A stretch of DNA of 20,290 nt. Source: an uncultured Bacilli bacterium (GTDB lineage: Bacteria; Bacillota_I; Bacilli_A; RF39; UBA660). Shown in pieces: positions 14,659 through 20,290 of this stretch. Numbering within the stretch: position 1 is the first letter of the stretch; each line of letters opens with the position of its first letter. The position numbers and the translations under genes were made by a program. The notes below the pieces were generated by a model. It was not told the origin of the DNA, ran no database searches, and saw nothing but the letters and a program-made list of their open reading frames with translations. The stretch spans positions 1-20,290 of the forward strand of contig CALVPA010000019.1 in assembly GCA_944350395.1 (NCBI GenBank), given 5' to 3'.

Positions 14659-15645
14659 ATGAAGAGATTATTATCAGGTATTAAACCAACTGGAGATTTG
14701 ACTCTAGGAAATTATATAGGGGCGATTAGACAGTTTGTAGAGATGCAAAAAAAGTATGAATCGTTCGTATTCGTCGCCGATTTACACGCACTTACAATAT
14801 ACAACGATCCGAAAGAATTGAAAAAGAGAATTCACGATATATTGGCAATTTACTTAGCAAGTGGATTAGATCCTAAGAAAACGACAATATTTGTTCAGTC
14901 AGAAAACCTATATCACGCTAATCTATCATGGGTATTAGAGTGCAACAGTTACATGGGCGAACTTTCTAGAATGACTCAGTTTAAAGATAAATCTAAGGGA
15001 AAAAATGGTGAGGCTATATCTTGTGGACTGTTCACATATCCAGTACTCATGGCAAGCGATATATTAATATATGATGCAGATGTCGTTCCAACTGGAATCG
15101 ACCAAAAACAGCACGTAGAACTCGCACGCAATTTGGCAACAAGATTTAACAATAGATATGGTGAAACTTTTAAATTGCCAGAACCTATCATTCCAGAGGA
15201 AGGTGCTAAAATATACGATTTACAAAATCCAACTAAGAAAATGAGTAAGAGCGATGAGACTGGTAAAGGCGTAATAATGTTATTAGAGAGCGCAGAAAGT
15301 GCTAGAAAAAAGATTATGTCTGCAGTTACAGATAGCGACAATAAAGTCATATATGATCCCATAAATAAACCGGGAATTTCAAATCTTTTAGTGATCTATA
15401 CTTCACTTAAAAATAAAACTATGAAAGAAGCCGAAGAAGAATTTGCAAACAGTAAGTATGGTGAGTTTAAGAGCAAAGTTGCCGATGCAGTATGCGAATT
15501 TTTAGAGGATTTGCAAAAGAAGTATCGTGAAATAGTAGAAAGTGGCGAAATACCACGCATACTCGATGAGAGCAACGAAAAGGTTGAAAAAATTTGTAAG
15601 AAAAAAGTACAAGAAGTATTCGAAAAAATTGGAGTTGGAAGATAA
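14659..15645 (+). CDS. trpS: Tryptophanyl-tRNA synthetase
   Basis: This class Ic synthetase charges tRNA-Trp with tryptophan in the cytosol and usually works as a homodimer. The 328 residues match the short bacterial TrpRS form. The HIGH-equivalent motif is TLGNYIG (15-21, within SGIKPTGDLTLGNYIGA). Other landmarks are VADLHALT (39-46) and DILIYDADVVPTGIDQKQHVELAR (134-157). KMSKS is at 194-198. The ribosome binding site GAGGTGA is 6 nt from the ATG. It is the only plus-strand gene in the window. Unlike leuS and ileS it has no T-box leader: the upstream gap is only 80 bp. It converges on the YihY-family gene, and a plus-strand terminator follows at 15733. Confidence 0.97.
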   Translation: MKRLLSGIKPTGDLTLGNYIGAIRQFVEMQKKYESFVFVADLHALTIYNDPKELKKRIHDILAIYLASGLDPKKTTIFVQSENLYHANLSWVLECNSYMGELSRMTQFKDKSKGKNGEAISCGLFTYPVLMASDILIYDADVVPTGIDQKQHVELARNLATRFNNRYGETFKLPEPIIPEEGAKIYDLQNPTKKMSKSDETGKGVIMLLESAESARKKIMSAVTDSDNKVIYDPINKPGISNLLVIYTSLKNKTMKEAEEEFANSKYGEFKSKVADAVCEFLEDLQKKYREIVESGEIPRILDESNEKVEKICKKKVQEVFEKIGVGR

Positions 15646-15668
15646 AAAAAGAACCTAAAATTAGGTTC
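15644..15668 (-). terminator. Terminator of the 15781-19136 operon
   Basis: On the minus strand GAACCT (15668-15663) pairs with AGGTTC (15656-15651), extended by A-T pairs, and TTTTTTT follows (15650-15644). The U-tract abuts the trpS stop codon on the other strand. In the plus sense the hairpin lacks an adjacent U-tract. Confidence 0.8.
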
Positions 15669-15732
15669 TCAAGTATTATTTTTCAATGACTAATTCTAAT
15701 ACTATTGTTTAGTAAGTCGATCGAAATTATAA

Positions 15733-15766
15733 AGTACACTAAATAATACTCGTGTGTACTTTTTTA
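15733..15766 (+). terminator. Terminator of trpS
   Basis: AGTACAC (15733-15739) pairs with GTGTACT (15754-15760) around a 14-nt loop, followed by TTTTTATTTTATT. It lies about 90 bp after the trpS stop and 15 bp before the stop of the convergent YihY gene. Confidence 0.78.
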
Positions 15767-15780
15767 TTTTATTATTTGCC

Positions 15781-16641
15781 TTACTTTTTATTATGGTTTT
15801 TTTTGGCAAGTCTCATTTTCTCTATTTCTAATGTTCTTTCTATCTCATATGGTTCTTCTTTATAGTTTATTCCCATACCGATTACAAATATATATGCTAG
15901 TATATATAACCAGATCATCAAAATTGCGATGTTTGATAGTCCACTATAATAAAGAGTATAGTGTGCAAAGTGTTTTACGTAATATAGATAAATTTCAGTT
16001 GCAATCATCCATCCTATCGAGGTAAATAAAGCTCCTACAGTTACGTGAGCACTCGATATCTGTTTATCCGGCGCTATCGTATATAAAACTTTTATAAATA
16101 AAAATATAACTAGCCATGAAAATGGTGTTTTTAAAAAACTTATCCAATTATACACTTCGTAATAACCAGTCACCCTTTCGAATAAATTTAATATAAAGTT
16201 TCCAAATATCGGTACTATAAGTATAAATAGAAAGAGCATAATGATTACAAAAACCATTATTATTGCTTTAATTCTTCTTTCTAAAAAGCTCTTTTGCTTT
16301 ATTCCATAAATGTTATTAGCGCTGACTATTATAGAACTTGTTCCATTGCTAGCTAAGTAAATGCCGACGATTAAAAGTACGAGTAATCCGAAATGAAAAC
16401 CAGTATTTTCGACAACTGGAGTCAAAAGTGAAATTATAGATTCATCCATATTTATATTCAAATAGTTTATTACATCGTTTAAAGATATATTTAAAAAAGA
16501 AGCGATATAACCGATTATCGTTATCGTAGGAACGAGAGATAAAATGAAGAAAAAGGCAAGTTGCCCCGGCAACACTGCCATTTCAGGTCTATTTAAAACT
16601 TCAATTAGGTTAGAAAAAAAGCGTTTATAACTTTTCCTCAT
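15781..16641 (-). CDS. YihY/BrkB family inner-membrane protein
   Basis: This integral membrane protein belongs to the family named after YihY and BrkB; its molecular function is not established and it has often been misnamed ribonuclease BN. The 286 residues show the family start: a basic N-terminus, then AVLPGQLAFFFILSLVPTITIIGYIAS. About six helices follow, with family-like segments SSIIVSANNIYGI and KRRIKAIIMV-type basic loops. ALFTSIGWMIATEIYLYYVKHF precedes HYTLYYSGLSNIAILMIWLYILAYIFVIG, and a basic tail ends the protein. The in-frame GTG at 16650 is part of the ribosome binding site AGGGTGA, so the ATG at 16641, 5 nt after it, is preferred. The start overlaps the 3' end of the GGDEF-like gene by 17 bp, so it is the last gene of that operon and translation is likely coupled. 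Confidence 0.93.
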   Translation of the reverse strand: MRKSYKRFFSNLIEVLNRPEMAVLPGQLAFFFILSLVPTITIIGYIASFLNISLNDVINYLNINMDESIISLLTPVVENTGFHFGLLVLLIVGIYLASNGTSSIIVSANNIYGIKQKSFLERRIKAIIMVFVIIMLFLFILIVPIFGNFILNLFERVTGYYEVYNWISFLKTPFSWLVIFLFIKVLYTIAPDKQISSAHVTVGALFTSIGWMIATEIYLYYVKHFAHYTLYYSGLSNIAILMIWLYILAYIFVIGMGINYKEEPYEIERTLEIEKMRLAKKNHNKK

Positions 16642-18658
16642 TTTTATCACCCTGCAATAATCCCTTATTCTCTTTCATTCTCTCAGTAGCTTCATTTATC
16701 GCATCGTCTATTAATTTTAAATCGTCCTCTATCATACTAAAGCCGATTGCTGCACCTTTATCATGTGGTAAATTTTTAAATTCTTTGTTTAATTTTTTTA
16801 TGTAACTTAGTATTTGCTTTTCTGTATATCCTATCAGATAGACAGTAAATTCATTTCCGTCAGTTCTCATTATTTCAGAGTTATCTAGCTGTGTTTTTAT
16901 AAGTGCATTTGCCGCAGATTGAATCTGTTTATCACCTTCACTATATCCATAAGTATCGTTTAAACTTTGTATTTCATTTAAATCAATAACGACTATTGCT
17001 TGAGGATAAATAGTATTTTGGTTCCAAATCGGTAAATTCTCAGTCAAAAAGTTTCTGTTCTTAAGAGATGTAAGCATATCGATATATTTAATCTTATCTG
17101 CTCTTTTAATCTTTTTTCTTATAAAAACTTTCTTACTAAATTTATACATAGTAAACGAAATTGCAAACACTATTAATATGAGTATAAATGCATATTTAGT
17201 AATTTTATAAATGATTGTTCCAGACTTTACTGTGTTCTCATAATCGTATAATCCTTCATACACTACTTGGTTTTTATCGAGTGTACTTATATAGTAAGTA
17301 AATAGTCTATTGAACATAGTATCGTTATTTGATACGAAATCGTATGTCAACTTAGGACTAATTCTAAATCTTTCATTAATCGGTAAATCATTTTCCTCTT
17401 TAAATAATAAATAATTGTATCTATCCATTGCTACGATATTATCGTTTTTTAATAGTTTCTTACACTCTTTATCATTTTTATATGTAACTACATCGAGTCC
17501 TTGTCCTTTAAGATATTCACTTATTAATGAGTTTTCTTCTGCGTACACTGTTTCTTTTTTAATAGATTCAAAACTCTGAAAACTTCTATTGTCACCGTTA
17601 TTCATGATGAAACTTATATCGACATTATAAAGTGAATCTATAACGGTCAAACTCGTATTTAAACTGTAATAATTCGCAAATAAATCTACTTTACCATTGT
17701 TTATAGCACTTATGAGTTTAGAATATTTACTATATTCGTTATAATTGAAAACAATTCCACTAAATTCAGTAAATTTTTCTAGATATACATTCATTATTCC
17801 ACCGTATGTTCCTCCCGTTTTAACGTCATATGGAACATTATCAATGAAACCGTAATTGTATTCTTTATTATTTATAACATCCAATTCTTTTTCAGTTATT
17901 TTAAGTTTATCTATAAATAGTTCATATTCATTTTCATCTAAAGAAACTTGAAATTTTTCTTCACTCCATTTGTTAAAAAATTTATTCATGATAGAAGATA
18001 ACATTTCATCATCGCTGTTTATCATATAATAATAATCTTTGATGTCGCTTAGATGATATTCGATGGAATATAAATTATCTAAAATCGAGTCTAAATATTC
18101 CATCATAGGTACTAACACGTATTTGATATCACCGTTTTGTAATCCAGTCAATAGATCGTTTTTACTTTCATAATTTTTAAAAGTTAGTGAATAATTTGAA
18201 AGATATGGTTTAACTACATCGACATCTCTATTTAAAATTCCAATTGTATCTTTTACATCGCTAATCTTTGACATAGATACTTTTTCTTTTCCGACCAAAA
18301 CATAATGATCTACATAAAATACAGTAGAGTTAGCTGGCACTACATGTCCTTTTGTTAAAGATAGACCACTAACGGAGTCATCTATATTTTTTGTGACTAT
18401 ATTGAAAGTCAAATTATTTTCTTTTTCAAACGATTCTAAGTAATCGTAAAATACACCTATACCAGCACTTCCGAATACATTAGAATTATTGAGTACATTT
18501 ATGCTTATCAAATTTGATTTATTCTCAGTAATATATCTCTTTTCAGAGACAGTCAACTGATTTTCATCTTGAAGTAATCTGTAGACTACGATACTAGTGC
18601 CAATTATAGCTAGTATAGCAATCAAAACTACTATTGCAACATTTTTTTTCTTTTTCAT
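16625..18658 (-). CDS. Two-sensor-domain membrane protein with a degenerate GGDEF domain
   Basis: The 677-residue protein has an N-terminal membrane helix (about 7-28) and two periplasmic solute-binding-like lobes outside the membrane. The first spans about 45-245. The second (about 262-470) contains YGFIDNVPYDV and LISAINNGKVDLFANYYS, typical of family 3 binding proteins. A second helix (about 488-507) and a cytoplasmic GGDEF domain (about 524-665) follow. The GGDEF fold is recognisable: DMLTSLKNRNFL, VVIDLNEIQSLNDTYGYSEGDKQI and GFSMIEDD. The signature reads DGNEF (600-604) instead of GGDEF, so the metal-binding third residue is Asn. It is probably inactive as a diguanylate cyclase. The ATG at 18658 (AGGTG 4-5 nt upstream) is preferred over an in-frame ATG at 18676, inside the previous gene. 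Second gene of a three-gene operon. Confidence 0.9.
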   Translation of the reverse strand: MKKKKNVAIVVLIAILAIIGTSIVVYRLLQDENQLTVSEKRYITENKSNLISINVLNNSNVFGSAGIGVFYDYLESFEKENNLTFNIVTKNIDDSVSGLSLTKGHVVPANSTVFYVDHYVLVGKEKVSMSKISDVKDTIGILNRDVDVVKPYLSNYSLTFKNYESKNDLLTGLQNGDIKYVLVPMMEYLDSILDNLYSIEYHLSDIKDYYYMINSDDEMLSSIMNKFFNKWSEEKFQVSLDENEYELFIDKLKITEKELDVINNKEYNYGFIDNVPYDVKTGGTYGGIMNVYLEKFTEFSGIVFNYNEYSKYSKLISAINNGKVDLFANYYSLNTSLTVIDSLYNVDISFIMNNGDNRSFQSFESIKKETVYAEENSLISEYLKGQGLDVVTYKNDKECKKLLKNDNIVAMDRYNYLLFKEENDLPINERFRISPKLTYDFVSNNDTMFNRLFTYYISTLDKNQVVYEGLYDYENTVKSGTIIYKITKYAFILILIVFAISFTMYKFSKKVFIRKKIKRADKIKYIDMLTSLKNRNFLTENLPIWNQNTIYPQAIVVIDLNEIQSLNDTYGYSEGDKQIQSAANALIKTQLDNSEIMRTDGNEFTVYLIGYTEKQILSYIKKLNKEFKNLPHDKGAAIGFSMIEDDLKLIDDAINEATERMKENKGLLQGDKNEEKL

Positions 18659-18665
18659 ACTACAC

Positions 18666-19136
18666 CTACTTAGCATTATTAGACCAAGTAATCGTTGTCG
18701 CAGAAGCTTTCTTGTAACCTAAAATAGGAAATACATCTTCTGAATCTTCTACTTTTGATTTGGTTATAATAAATTGTAAATCATAAAAATTTAAATATTC
18801 TTCTTCAAAAAAATCTAGACACTTAATCGATATGTTTTTAGCTTCATCGACAGTAGCTTCATTCACTAAATCTATATCGAAATAAACTATTTTACCGTGC
18901 AAATTTATAGTGACATCCTGTACACCTTCCATTTCACTTATACTCGATTCCATGTCTGTCTTCATCTTGTCGTCGATTTCTACATCCTCAATGCCATCTA
19001 ATCTATTTCCATATACATCTTTTGTATTACTGTTAATTATATACCACACCATCATACCGAATATGATTGCGATACATACTAAAGCTATCCCCATCAAAAT
19101 TACAAAAACTCTATTTTCTTTGTAAAATCTTTTCAA
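18666..19136 (-). CDS. Membrane-anchored protein with a small alpha/beta domain, unknown
   Basis: With the TTG start at 19136 the protein has 156 residues: a basic N-terminus (MKRFYKENR), one membrane helix (about 10-32), then an extracytoplasmic domain. The domain shows a helix (MKTDMESSISEMEGV), two strands (VQDVTINLHGKIVYFDIDLVNEA), a second helix (VDEAKNISIKCLDFFEEEY) and a final strand (YDLQFIITKSK). This helix-strand-strand-helix-strand order is like BON or Asp23-type domains, but I cannot confirm homology. An upstream in-frame GTG (19145) is part of the ribosome binding site GAGGTGG. The TTG 5 nt after it is the more likely start. It leads the operon; its TAG stop overlaps the next gene's ribosome binding site, with 7 bp between the reading frames. 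Confidence 0.78.
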   Translation of the reverse strand: MKRFYKENRVFVILMGIALVCIAIIFGMMVWYIINSNTKDVYGNRLDGIEDVEIDDKMKTDMESSISEMEGVQDVTINLHGKIVYFDIDLVNEATVDEAKNISIKCLDFFEEEYLNFYDLQFIITKSKVEDSEDVFPILGYKKASATTITWSNNAK

Positions 19137-19160
19137 ATTAGCCACCTCTTCATATGTACA

Positions 19161-19189
19161 ATTATACTACATTATACTATTCATATCAA
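19161..19189 (-). promoter_or_regulatory. Promoter of the 19136-15781 operon
   Basis: TTGATA (19189-19184) and TATAAT (19166-19161) are separated by 17 nt. A second TATAAT lies at 19176-19171 but has no usable -35. The -35 abuts the U-tract of the terminator of the upstream gene. Confidence 0.78.
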
Positions 19190-19219
19190 ATAAAAAGTAA
19201 TCTGTAAAAACAGATCACT
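19190..19219 (-). terminator. Terminator after the HTH-like gene
   Basis: AGTGATCTG (19219-19211) pairs with CAGATTACT (19204-19196), with one G-U pair and a 6-nt loop. TTTTTATTT follows. The hairpin starts 1 nt after the gene's TAA. Confidence 0.82.
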
Positions 19220-19220
19220 A

Positions 19221-20243
19221 TTATATTCTCTTTTCTCCATCAGTATCTATTGATGCTACCTGTTCAGGTATTACTGTAAGGTTTCTTGCAACTTGTTCAT
19301 TTGTATCATAGATATATTTTTTTGCTATATAAATTCTCATTTCCTTATTACTGCGAGTAGATAAAATCTTTTTCTCTTCTTCGGAAAGCATATTTTCATA
19401 TATAAACATAATTTGAAGATTTAAATCTAAATCCCTATATTCACGGTTACTATATTCTCTAGATTCTCCTGATTCATATGGTCTATCAATATATCCTATT
19501 TTATTGCGAAGTTCTCCTGTGCTTTTAGAAAATGATGGTAGTACATAATTTATTAAAGTATTAACTTTTCCAGATGGTATTTTTAGTTCTGTAGCAATCT
19601 CAGAACCGGATTTTTTATAACCTCCATACAAACCTAATGTTCTGCAAATTATTATTCTTACACACTCATTTAATGAATCTAATTTGCCTTCTAGATCAAA
19701 ACCTCTATATTCTCCATTTTTATAGAAAGTAAATCCAGATAGTTTTAACCTTTCAGCTTCTTCTTTATCTATATATTGCATTATATAAGCAAGTTTGATT
19801 TCATAACTCGTTTTGCTTCTATTTGAACAATTTAATTTTGATATTTGTTCCAAAGGAGTCTCTAACAATTCAATCGTTTCTTTTGAATCATATGATGTAT
19901 GTAATTTTTTTACAAGACTATCGCATGTAGCTTTAGGATTTTTAATTATCGCGTTAATCATCTTAAGTGATGAATCCCTCATAATATATAACTTATAACC
20001 AAATCCTGGAATATCTAAATACTTTTTAGCTCCTTCAAATCTTCTATAATATATTTCGGCAAATTTTGGAAAAGGCATTTTAACTAGTTCTACTAGCGGA
20101 CTATCAATTCCTTCCTCTAAATCGTGGAGAATCGCTTGCTTTTCAGTGTCACTCAATATAAGACATTTTTCTCTCCATTCAGAAATGTTATGATTTCTAT
20201 ATAATAATATACTTTGTTCCTCTTCAGGACTTACTTTTTTCAT
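19221..20243 (-). CDS. Unknown protein with a sigma-region-4-like helix-turn-helix
   Basis: I do not recognise the family of this 340-residue soluble protein. Residues about 191-238 (CVRIIICRTLGLYGGYKKSG, then SEIATELKIPSGKVNTLI) follow the sigma-70 region 4 pattern: an R-x-I-L-like helix, LGL-GG turn, S-x-EIA-x-L helix, then a recognition helix. A second possible helix-turn-helix is near 299-333 (KEMRIYIAKKYIYDTNEQVA, then RNLTVIPEQVASI). The N-terminal half is helical and charged, with no membrane segment or enzyme motif that I can see. The ATG at 20243 follows GAAAGGGG by 9 nt; TTG codons at 20249 and 20246 are in frame but too close to that site. It ends at a terminator at 19219. It could be a DNA-binding regulator or a sigma-like factor; no region 2 is evident, so a bona fide sigma factor is not supported. 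Confidence 0.75.
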   Translation of the reverse strand: MKKVSPEEEQSILLYRNHNISEWREKCLILSDTEKQAILHDLEEGIDSPLVELVKMPFPKFAEIYYRRFEGAKKYLDIPGFGYKLYIMRDSSLKMINAIIKNPKATCDSLVKKLHTSYDSKETIELLETPLEQISKLNCSNRSKTSYEIKLAYIMQYIDKEEAERLKLSGFTFYKNGEYRGFDLEGKLDSLNECVRIIICRTLGLYGGYKKSGSEIATELKIPSGKVNTLINYVLPSFSKSTGELRNKIGYIDRPYESGESREYSNREYRDLDLNLQIMFIYENMLSEEEKKILSTRSNKEMRIYIAKKYIYDTNEQVARNLTVIPEQVASIDTDGEKRI

Positions 20244-20254
20244 CAACAATTACC

Positions 20255-20283
20255 CCTTTCAAAAAAGTAACGCTATGCTATCA
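20255..20283 (-). terminator. Possible terminator or attenuator at the window edge
   Basis: GTGATAGC and GCGTTAC (minus strand) can pair with one bulged A around a 3-nt loop, followed by TTTTTTG and then the ribosome binding site of the gene at 20243. It may end an upstream gene outside the window. The stem contains G-U pairs and is weak. Confidence 0.3.
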
Positions 20284-20290
20284 CAAAAAG

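Noticed and set aside
14976..15362. 128-codon open frame on the minus strand inside trpS
   Set aside because: It is antisense to a conserved synthetase, has no ribosome binding site that I can see, and its hydrophobic product reflects the complement of trpS codons.
15646..15780. A small RNA gene between trpS and the YihY gene
   Set aside because: The two hairpins are explained as one terminator for each convergent transcript. No separate promoter is apparent.
16625..18658. An active diguanylate cyclase
   Set aside because: The signature is DGNEF, with Asn at the metal-coordinating position of GGDEF, so activity cannot be assumed from the fold.
8929..19145. Longer GTG starts at 8937, 16650 and 19145, and an ATG start at 18676
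   Set aside because: Each GTG is the GTG of a GGTGA-type or GAGGTGG ribosome binding site that serves a start codon about 5 nt downstream. The ATG at 18676 lies inside the previous gene, whereas the one at 18658 has its own ribosome binding site.
19221..20243. A full alternative sigma factor
   Set aside because: Only a region-4-like helix-turn-helix is visible. I find no region 2 motif for core binding or -10 recognition, so a sigma factor call is not supported.
1..20290. Mollicute code with TGA as tryptophan
   Set aside because: Conserved tryptophans in the synthetases and other genes are TGG, and TGA is the natural end of at least two genes, including the one overlapping the leuS start.

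Overview
The window is compact, AT-rich bacterial chromosome from a low-GC Gram-positive lineage. The evidence is tRNA-responsive T-box leaders, purine-rich GGTGA-type ribosome binding sites, TTGACA/TATAAT promoters and lipobox lipoproteins. It reads with the standard code: Trp is TGG, and TGA ends at least two genes. The gene set and the lack of any plasmid, phage or transposon hallmark fit a chromosome, probably of an uncultured gut-type Bacilli lineage such as RF39 or relatives. That placement is inference from style, not a database match.

Almost everything is on the minus strand, and trpS is the only plus-strand gene. Read from the right end leftwards, the layout is as follows. (1) 19221-20243: a protein of unknown role with a sigma-region-4-like helix-turn-helix. 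(2) 19136-15781: one promoter drives a membrane-anchored small protein, a two-sensor-domain protein with a degenerate GGDEF domain, and a YihY/BrkB membrane protein. (3) trpS, divergent from a lipoprotein gene and convergent with group 2; each side has its own terminator. (4) ileS behind an Ile T-box leader. (5) A cohesin/cadherin-like cell-surface protein. (6) rluB-rlmD, two rRNA-modification genes 2 bp apart. (7) 5514-6967: a very AT-rich cluster holding a frameshifted membrane-protein gene, an Ig-like lipoprotein and a three-helix membrane protein. (8) A GH31 glycosidase homologue that has lost its catalytic aspartates. (9) A Leu T-box leader driving a small membrane protein that is translationally coupled to leuS.

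The shared theme is translation: three aminoacyl-tRNA synthetases, two of them under tRNA-sensing riboswitches, plus two rRNA modification enzymes. Envelope proteins of unknown role lie between them. Terminators often start inside or right after the stop codon, and the next promoter begins against the terminator's U-tract, so intergenic space is minimal.

I see no CRISPR array, toxin-antitoxin pair, phage or transposon, and no clearly complete new system. The best leads are the catalytically stripped GH31 protein, the membrane protein placed under leucine T-box control with leuS, the sensor protein with a broken GGDEF motif and its operon partners, and a 28-bp tandem duplication that splits a membrane-protein gene.
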